From Seison nebaliae (lineage: Eukaryota; Rotifera; Pararotatoria; Seisonacea; Seisonidae), in assembly GCA_023231475.1 (NCBI GenBank), contig JALJEE010001671.1, positions 1-38,905 of the forward strand: a DNA stretch of 38,905 bases, read 5' to 3'. A model generated the notes under the pieces. The model saw nothing but the letters and a program-made list of their open reading frames with translations. It was not told the DNA's origin and did no database searches. Shown here piece after piece: positions 30,801-38,905 of the stretch (positions are counted from its first letter, which is position 1; each line of letters opens with the position of its first letter). Both the position numbers and the translations under genes were made by a program.

Positions 30801-32761
30801 ATGTTTCGTTCAATCCGCTCAAAATGTGCCAAAAATATTTTTCGAAATTTATTTGATAAGAAATTGAAGATATCATCTTCATCCTTCCAAACGATTCATT
30901 CTCAACCTTTTTCCAGAACATTTTTTCGCTATCACCAATCGTCGTCAGATGAATTCAGAATTATTTCCAAAAATCAAGTAGATGATATCCTGCAAGCCAA
31001 CGTGTTAGCTGGTGATCATTTCGAAGATGAAGAATCAAGTAAATCAGATGTTGTCAATCAAAAAGATTTAGTTTTCGATTATATGTGTGATCCGAACACG
31101 CCAAATAAACTTCCAGTAATTACATTCATTCGAACGTTGCAACGTGCGGGATTGAGAACGAATGATCCGAGATTGAAGGACATTATGGAGAAGATTTCTC
31201 AATTGAAGAAATCGATTAGTGAGATGGATGCCATGGCACCAATCTATTTCAATCGACATCTTTTCAATGAAATTGTTTCGAGTAATTTCGATTTGATAAA
31301 ACGAGCAGTTCAACGCGAATTTATTATTCCGCATTGGAGGAAATTCTCTTCGACTATCGATCAAATATATATTAATTGTAAAGAGAATAGTGAAGGGAAT
31401 GTGGCAAATTATATTCCACAACTCGCCAGATACTCACCAGACTTTTGGGGCGTTTCTATTTGTACAGTGGATGGACAACGTCATTCTGTTGGCGATACGA
31501 GTATTCCGTTTTGTCTTCAATCATGTTCGAAGCCATTAGCTTATTCCATCTGTCTCAATGATATTGGAGTAGAAACGACACATCAATATGTTGGTCGAGA
31601 ACCGAGTGGTCGAATGTTCAATGAAATCTCATTGAATCATGACAAGAAACCACATAATCCATATATCAATGCTGGAGCGATTGTTGTGGCGTCATTGTTA
31701 CGACCTGATATGAAGACGGCGGATCGATTTGATTATGTTCAATCGGCTTATCGTAAATTGGCAGGTCGTGAACATATCGGTTTCTCCAATCCGACATTCC
31801 TTTCAGAAAAAGAAACAGCTGATCGAAATTTTGCTTTGGGTTTTTATTTGAAAGAGAATAAATGTTTTCCAGAAGGAACGAATTTGATGGATGTGATGGA
31901 ATTTTATTTTCAATTATGTTCAGTAGAAGTCACATGTGAAAGTGCTAGTGTAATGGCTGCAACATTAGCTAATAGTGGAATTAATCCATTGACGAATGAG
32001 AGAGTATTAGATGCCGAATCAGTTAAACATACATTGACATTAATGCATTCTTGTGGCATGTATGATTATAGTGGAGAGATGGCATTCAAAGTAGGTCTAC
32101 CAGCCAAAAGTGGAGTAAGTGGTGCCATTCTAATTGTAATACCAAACACTGCTGGTTTCTGTTTATGGTCCCCACCATTGGATCGTTTAGGCAATAGTGT
32201 ACGTGGAATGCAGTTTTGTGAAGAATTGATAAATATTTATAACTTCCATCAATATGATAATTTACAACATTCAGTTTTGAAAATCGATCCAAGAAAAACG
32301 ACGATACCCGTTGAAATCGAAGAAGATAGTGGAGATGAAGAAGCAGCTCTTGCACGACAAGCTCATTATCAACATTTACGACAACAATATTCAGAAATGG
32401 CTTACACTTGTTTCTTAGCGGCATTACATGGCGATGTTGAAACTTTACATAAATTACATTTACTCAACGTCAATATGCGTGTGCATGACTATGACAAACG
32501 AACTGGTTCATTTTTTCAAAATTCAAATTTCTCTTAATTTAAATTTTCTCAGCCTTACATATTGCGGCCAGTGAAGGACATCTTCCCTGTGTCCAATATT
32601 TGGTGGAGAAAGCGCATTTGAATATGAAAGCGGAAGATCGATGGAAACGTACACCGTTGGACAATGCGAAACAATTCAAAAGGAGAGATATTGTCGAGTT
32701 TCTCGAGACTAAATTGAAGGAGGAAGCAACGATCGAAGAAGAGAAATCTTCGACAAATTAA
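30801..32761 (+). CDS. Mitochondrial glutaminase (kidney-type) with ankyrin repeats, 637 aa
   Basis: It hydrolyses L-glutamine to glutamate and ammonia. Exons 30801-32505 and 32553-32761 join as KRT-A-LHIAASEGH across a 47-nt intron with donor GTTCAT. The N-terminus is basic (MFRSIRSKCAKNIFRNLF), a likely mitochondrial targeting peptide. The glutaminase fold begins with the helical segment around residues 90-140 and contains the catalytic Ser-x-x-Lys (Ser241, Lys244 in FCLQSCSKPLAYSI). It also has NPYINAGAI, the Tyr-bearing MYDYSGEMAF and LPAKSGVSGAI. Two ankyrin repeats follow (AALHGDVETLHKLHLL; HIAASEGHLPCVQYL), ending in an acidic/Lys tail. The length is close to the roughly 670 aa of the human kidney-type enzyme. 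Stop is TAA at 32759-32761. Confidence 0.96.
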
Positions 32762-35700
32762 TCAAGTTTTCGAATCGAATATTAAACTTCTCAAAAAAAA
32801 AAGAAACTTCTGATTTGAATGAAAAATTTGCTGGAATGTTTTTCGGATTCAGTATGTTTTATCAATATTAAAGTTTCCATCATCCATTTCCGACCATTAT
32901 TCACATTTTTTAAATTTAATTCTTCTCAAACCGTTTTTATTCATTTCATATACCATCGATGAGGGATTTATCTTGCGTAATCGAATGTGAATCTCGCGAA
33001 AAAAAACAAAAAAATCTTTATCGTATGCCAATTTGTCTTCAATCATATCATTTTCAAAACAATATTTTCGTTCGTTTTCTTTCGTAGAAATTATTATTCA
33101 GATGTATTTGATTTTATGTTAAAAGAAAATTTATAGTTATATATTCCTACTAAATTTTATTCATATTCAATAGTCTGATCGTATAATGAATGGATAAATA
33201 CGATTTGGAAATAATCAGAAATATATGATTGAAATCAATTGAATGAGTGGGTGATGGAAGAAAGATGAGGAAAGACATGATATGTAATTACCTAAAGAAT
33301 GAAGAGAAGGAATAAAGAATTTTAATGATTATAAGTGTGATCACTATTATCAAATTGATTTGCAAATGAAATTGATAAACGATTGAAAAATGAATCATAT
33401 TTTGTGATTGCAATGAGGATGAATAACAAAACGGATATTGTTTTATCTCAAATCGGATATTCTCAATTTCGTGAGATCTTCTCTTCATAAATAGCTTTTG
33501 TCACGGAATTCTAATGGAAATGCAGTCGAATGATGAATTTGAACGAACATTTAATGTTCGATTTTGACGGAAGAAGATCGAAGTGAATTTCTGATGACTG
33601 AAATAAATAATTAACATTCATCAATAAAAATTATTTTCTCTAATTTGTTCGATGTTGAGATGGGAGGAAGTCTTTATAAAATTATCTTATAAAATGATAT
33701 TCGCATAAAATACAATTGATAATTCTTCATAATCTTCCATGAACATTCGGAATTTTCTAGTAGAAAATTTATAAATAAAATTCAAATATTCTTCAAATTG
33801 AAAATATGTGAATGAATAAAATAGATAGATAGTAACTAACAAGTTGTAAGTTTAGTGAATCGAAAATGATAAGACTTTCTCTTCTAAAAGAAATTATAAG
33901 TGGGATGAAAATTGTTAATTAACTAATTGTTAAAACAATTACAATTCATTTGTTCTTTCATCTTCTCATAATAATGATATGGTCCAGCCTCACTTATTCA
34001 TTAAGTTCGGTTGGTTATTATTTTCTAATCGTGCATCATCCACTGCCATCAAACGATAAACGACAATATAATTGCACATCACAATCAATATTTTATTAAT
34101 TTGATGAGGGATTTCATTATGTTTCTTTCAAATTCATGAATTGCTTCTATTAATACGTTTTCTTTAGTAAGTTGTCAATTTGAGTGATAGCACATGTCCT
34201 CTCCGATATGTCTCCATGTATGGTTTTTGTTTGATAGTTGTCTTAAGAGAACTAAGGTTCAGGTTAATTGTCTTCTTTGGCAAGTAAAGAAATTATGATT
34301 CGCTAATAAACAAGAAGAATATTATAACAAGTCTTTATAAATAAATTACCTTTTAATTCGTCTCCATTTGTTTCCAATTGTTTCTCCAATTCACTTTCTA
34401 TAAATAATTTGTATTTCTTCCTTTTATTCCATGCATTTTATCGACTTTTTCCTTCTCGTCCAATTCCACATCAACCTCATCAAATTACTCATCCCTGATC
34501 CGATCATTTAAGTAATCGATACCACTTTTCGTAAATGTAAGTGAAAAAAAAGTGTTAAGAGTTTCACTTCTTTTCGTTCTTTCGATTGCCGATTACTTTG
34601 ATTTCAAAAGATCATTTAAACGGCATTAAGACGGAATTGCTCATTCTCAATTCCTGCAAATAAATCATTTTATTCGAAACTGCACGAATATCGATCAGGT
34701 CAAATCATTTTTCTTTTTCACCTTTCTTCACTTCGATTAATGATATTCTATTATTAGTAATGTTTAACTGTCCATCATTCTGATTTCTCTTTCACACTTC
34801 CACCAATCGTCAGTTTGGACAAATTAATTCAATTAGAAAAACATCTTTCTATACCAATCGATGTTAACAGTTTCATTTGATCAGAAATTCATAAATTATT
34901 AGTGGCCTATAAATAAAGGATGAATACTTTCCAGATTAGACATTCATTCACGATCGATATTTTAGAGATTTCCTAGTCTTAAACGAAAATATTAATCTTC
35001 AAAATTTTTTCGTGAGTTTAATTCAATAAATGGGACATGTATGTATGTAAATGTGACAGATTATTTGTATGGCAGGTAATCAATTAATCAACTATTTACA
35101 ATTTCCAATCAGATTACTTGATAAGTATTTGTTGAAATGATCATAAGAGTTTGAGATGATGCGAAACGGATCAAATATCATTCCAAAAATTTTTTACATT
35201 TAATAGGAAATACTTTTATATACTTTTTTTTCGACTTATAATGATATTGGAATAAGGAAACGTTGAATGTTCATTTCATTTGAAACCCGAACAAATCAAG
35301 TGTTAGCAGATGGCGTAATTCATTTCAGTCACAAATGCATGATCGGTGAATCAATTGATTTCCCACTTTATCTAGATCAATCCCCAACAACCAACTTGAA
35401 CATTAGAGAGAATAGCATGTTATTTCGTGTTAATAAATATGCGAATATTTTTAAAGGTAATTAAGATAGAGTCTATCTTAATCGCGTTTAAGTATCTAGC
35501 GGCTCTTTTACATTTTTCGTCCCAATGTCCACCTTTGAAAGAGAGACATTAAGAACTCAAAAGTGAGAAGATGAGAAGATGAGATAACTAGGAAAACAAT
35601 TTAACGAACTATTTCGTTGATTGAACGGAAATTTTTCATTTCCCTTCATTGAATGGTAATGATATTGTTAATTAACAGTCTAATAAATGGGCAAACAATA

Positions 35701-36046
35701 AAAATTAAAAAAAATCATCATTCAGTTAATTGATTTGTTTTATTAAAAAAATATAAAAAACGTTCTCGCTCATTGTTTAATGGTATTCCTTTCCCAACAG
35801 ACTGGACAAACTATTTATAGACCAAATTCCATTTTCTCAATTCAGTTAAAGAATTTTGTTTAAATTGTTTAAGAAGTTTATATTTTGACAATGAACTTCA
35901 CATCATTATATGATCCAATGATCAGCAACACTTCCTTTTGTCGGATCATCTTCATAGATCGGCGGTTTTTCTTTCCAATATTTTATTACAAACACCTCAA
36001 CCTCGTAAATAAACTTATTTTCTTTTCAAACTGGCTAAACTGGCAG
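32762..36046. other. 3.3-kb non-coding region upstream of the homeobox gene
   Basis: Starts with the glutaminase 3'UTR, then AT-rich sequence with no convincing exon. It contains a perfect 10-bp inverted repeat at 35460-35482. The size and position suggest cis-regulatory DNA for the eve-class gene, which is inference. Confidence 0.4.
35460..35482. repeat. Perfect short inverted repeat
   Basis: ATTAAGATAG, a 3-nt loop AGT, then CTATCTTAAT. Unknown role. Confidence 0.7.
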
Positions 36047-36054
36047 TATATAAA
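36047..36054 (+). promoter_or_regulatory. TATA box of the eve-class gene
   Basis: TATATAAA, flanked by less AT-rich sequence, lies 68 nt upstream of the ATG at 36122. This leaves a short 5'UTR. Confidence 0.55.
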
Positions 36055-36121
36055 CTCTATTTCTTCTTATTCATTTTATTAGAATCTTCATTTAAAGATT
36101 ACTATTCTAAATTTTTGAAGA

Positions 36122-37543
36122 ATGATTTCCAATACGTTTGATGAATTTACCAGTTTGGTAAGTGAACAATCGAATACCATGAATTCAGTTAATAACAAAT
36201 CGATAATCAATAATATTGAAATGACTTCATGTAAGAAAAGGCGTTACAATTCTTCCTCTTCAACTTCAAGCAGCGGTATTCGTAGTTGTGATGAAAAGAC
36301 TTCCCAAGAATCTTCTTATGGAAGTAGTACATACGACATGCCGCAACCGAATGACAGTGGAATCATGACTTCTCCAATGGAAAAGACCAATTTACCATCC
36401 AATATTAATATTATTGAATTCATGAAGAATATCGTTGGTCAACAACAGCAACGTTTCCAATTACAGCAGCAACAACAACAACAAGAGAATCATCAATTCA
36501 ATAATTTGATAATCGGAAATTCTACCCCAAAATCGGTTACATTAGATTCAAATATTGATGATAATGATAAGAAGGAGAAGATGCACAAAATGAAAGGACA
36601 AAAAAGGAAAATGAGAAAGAGGAAATTAACTAACAAAATTGACGATTGTTCGTTTAATGACGGGAATAATTCGATTGAAAGTTTGAATAAACAATTCGGT
36701 GGAGATTTTACAAAAGACGATGAAATTGATGCACATGGTCGTCGATATCGTACGGCGTTTTCTCGTGAGCAGTTGGCTAAACTGGAAAAAGAATTCGTCC
36801 AAGAGAATTATGTGTCTCGTCCAAGAAGATGCGAATTGGCAACGGAACTCGGTTTAAGTGAGAACACAATTAAGGTAAACATTTAATCATTTTCTATTTA
36901 TTTATAAAAATTATTTCTTAAATAGGTTTGGTTCCAAAATCGTCGAATGAAAGATAAACGACAGAAAATGACATTACCCTGGCCGGTAACTGATGCTTTC
37001 TCTCTTTATGCTGCTGCTAGTTACATGTTACAAAAGCAATTATCGACAAACGTTCCAATGGAAGGAAATTTGGCAAAGAATCTTTTGAATAATCTGAATC
37101 AGAATAACAAGAATCAGATAAATAGCAAACTTCAACATCCGAATTTTACAGAAGTGAAAAATGAAGATGAATCGAAATATCAACAATATAATTCAATAAC
37201 GGAACAAAGTTTCAATATTGATGATAATATAGTAACAACATCAACGTCAAATGACAAATTGACAAATATGATGCTGCCAAAATCATTCTCAACCAAATTG
37301 TTAGCAGAGAAATTAATTCAGCAACAAAACGAGAAAAAATTAATGACGAATTTGAAGGAAAAAGTAGAATTAAATGAACAAGACTCGTTCAATAATAACA
37401 ACCGAAATGTTTCAGATAATTTAATTTCTCAAATACAATTGGCTCTTTTGTCGAAAAATAATTCGAAGACAGATGATGTTCATTTTTCAAAAGCAAAAAA
37501 AAGTTGCTTCTCTCAACCTGCTTTCGGATTGGACAACTGCTAA
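36122..37543 (+). CDS. eve: Even-skipped/Evx-class homeodomain transcription factor, 456 aa
   Basis: Exons 36122-36874 and 36926-37543 are separated by a 51-nt intron between homeodomain residues 46 and 47 ([17 protein letters not shown]), a classic homeobox intron site. The homeodomain begins [19 protein letters not shown] and contains [12 protein letters not shown], diagnostic of the Eve/Evx class. The WP in [10 protein letters not shown] just after it also matches the class (SWP in Evx). The N-terminal 200 residues are Ser-, Asn- and Gln-rich with a basic patch ([10 protein letters not shown]). The C-terminus is Asn/Gln-rich and ends [10 protein letters not shown]. It is a nuclear DNA-binding regulator of axial patterning or neuron identity; C. 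elegans VAB-7 belongs to this class. The donor is GTAAAC, unlike most others here. AATAAA at 37558-37563. Confidence 0.93.
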
Positions 37544-37557
37544 TTATATTAATTATT

Positions 37558-37563
37558 AATAAA
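37558..37563 (+). terminator. Poly(A) signal of the eve-class gene
   Basis: AATAAA, 15 nt past the stop codon. Confidence 0.5.
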
Positions 37564-37847
37564 TTTATTTAAATATTTAAATCATCTGATGGTGTTTCCA
37601 ATTAAACTCTTTTCATACCAACAGAATTCTCATTTCTATTACCCTTATTTTGATTATTTATTATTATTCAAATAATTTCATTTCATAAACGTATTCTTAT
37701 CTTTCAAATTTAATTTAATTTAACAATTTTCTTCATGGGTGACAGAAAAAAAAACACATAGTTATATTTTTTGTAAGAACGGGCAAAAAGACATAGTTAG
37801 TGTTGGTATGTGTGATTTCACCACTCTTTTTTTCCCACTCACATTCG

Positions 37848-38136
37848 GACAGTTCGCCACCCTACTTATGTAGTTTTGGTGTTTTCGCCACCCTTTTGTA
37901 CAAATCTGAGCTTCATTTTCTTAAAATAGACAGTTCGCCACCTTGCTTGTATATTTCCGGCGTTTTCGCCACCTTTTTATACGTATTTGTATGTATTTTT
38001 GGCGTTTTCGCCACCCTTATATACAAATCATAACTCCATTTTCCAGAAATCGACAGCTCATCACCCTTCTTCAATAGTATTTCGGTTCTGGCGAAAACGC
38101 CGAAAATACTTATAAATTTGTATAAAACGGTGGCGA
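37848..38136. repeat. Direct and inverted repeats with GTTTTCGCCACC core
   Basis: GACAGTTCGCCACC starts at 37848 and 37929 (period 81), with a decayed copy at 38052. GTTTTCGCCACC lies at 37881, 37962 and 38004. The right end (38089-38136) is the reverse complement of 37966-38013 with few mismatches, so a hairpin of about 48-bp arms and a 75-nt loop can form. The GC content is higher than in flanking DNA. It resembles a foldback or MITE-type element or a satellite fragment. Confidence 0.8.
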
Positions 38137-38905
38137 TAATTCCTTTTGAATTCGATTCGATTGAAGCGATTCGATTCCTTTTTAAATCATCGCCAAAATG
38201 CCTTCACGACGTAGCTCAGTATGGAATTATTTCGAGAAGAAAAAGATCGACGGAAAATCCGTCGCAGTGTATATAATTCAGATATAAAGAAATCGATCTT
38301 AATAAAGAAAAAGAACAAAGTAACGACTGTGAAAGATTAATCGCGCTCTTGATTGCTGTAAAGTTATGCCCAATAAATATAGTAGAACATCCTTTTTTTT
38401 ATCGAATATAGTAAAAAGTTGAATCCCAAATTCAACGTACCGTCTCGAAATAAGATTGTTAACATTTAGTTGCCAATATTGAAAAAGGAATTGGAAGAAT
38501 ATATTATGAATACTAGTGCTGTGATTATGATCCGTGAGTCCAAAGTGATAAGACTCGAGTCCTCCAGACCAATCCAAAAAAATCCAGACATGACAAGAGT
38601 CCTATACATACAAGGCTCGAGCCAAGCTATTAGCCAGACTCATGCTTTGGCTCGAGTCCTCTCATGAATCGGAATCGATTCCTCTCTAACTGTAAGTTAG
38701 ATCACATAGGTCACTAGTAAGTGACCATAGAAAAACATAAGTTTTTCGCTAATTTTTGACTAAAAAGTATTATTTTAATAGTTACTGTATATTCTGTATC
38801 ACTTTTTCATGCTGAAACCGAATATTTTACTTAAAATTAGATATTTTTAAAATTTCTCAACCTAAAATATGATTTTCGAATCTCAAAAATTGAGGAAAAT
38901 GAAGT
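38137..38905. other. Intergenic right edge
   Basis: Apart from the CTCGAG cluster, the sequence is AT-rich and has no gene that I can support. Confidence 0.4.
38550..38660. repeat. CTCGAG-centred repeat cluster
   Basis: ACTCGAGTCCT at 38552, GGCTCGAGCC at 38614 and GGCTCGAGTCCT at 38649. The segments at 38616-38627 and 38644-38656 are near-perfect inverted copies. No coding sense seen. Confidence 0.6.

Noticed and set aside
35267-35464. 65-aa + strand frame in the eve upstream region
   Set aside because: No domain, no good promoter or splice context; expected by chance in 3.3 kb.
38200-38275. TAGCTCAGTATGG resembling a tRNA A box
   Set aside because: No B box (GGTTCGANTCC) or acceptor stem found at the proper distance.
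1-38905. CRISPR arrays, phage, plasmid or bacterial operons
   Set aside because: None seen; spliced animal genes throughout show nuclear eukaryotic DNA.

Overview
The window is a stretch of AT-rich animal nuclear DNA. Genes lie on both strands, introns are mostly 47-80 nt, and there are no bacterial features. Orthologues of typically animal families are present: an even-skipped-class homeobox gene, a Shaw/Kv3-type potassium channel, a mitochondrial glutaminase with ankyrin repeats, a coronin, and a PDZ protein of the ALP/Enigma/ZASP type. I cannot name the species. A compact invertebrate such as a nematode or mite fits best, but that is inference.

Layout. 0-1.35 kb (-): a five-exon secreted protein with a sushi-like domain and a Thr-rich stretch. 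1.8-2.4 kb (-): a three-exon selenoprotein of the SelW/MIEN1 (Rdx) family, with an in-frame UGA, a C-terminal CaaX-like end and a candidate SECIS hairpin in its 3'UTR. 3.1-3.34 kb (+): a small secreted peptide. 3.86-10.09 kb (+): an intronless gene for a 2077-aa acidic, Gln/His-rich protein that I do not recognise. 10.4-11.0 kb (-): a weak hypothetical locus. 11.1-12.64 kb (-): a frameshifted LINE reverse transcriptase relic. 12.7-14.3 kb (+): a single-exon, divergent USP-like cysteine peptidase. 14.85-16.34 kb (-): a secreted sushi protein with a 9-residue Arg/Lys/Gln/Gly tandem repeat. 17.88-19.68 kb (-): the Kv channel. 20.5-21.1 kb (+): an unknown acidic protein. 22.5-25.0 kb (-): coronin. 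27.5-28.7 kb (+): the PDZ-ZM protein. 30.8-32.8 kb (+): glutaminase. 36.1-37.5 kb (+): the eve-class homeobox gene, behind 3.3 kb of non-coding DNA. 37.8-38.7 kb: tandem and inverted repeats.

The most notable finding is the selenoprotein gene with its SECIS candidate, which an ORF caller would miss because UGA reads as a stop. A second cross-gene signal is that nearly every 5' splice site I could place begins GTT rather than GTA/GTG. Several of these are pinned by protein homology (coronin, glutaminase, SelW). The genes do not form an operon or a shared pathway. The window is an ordinary genic region with one degenerate transposon and some repeats.
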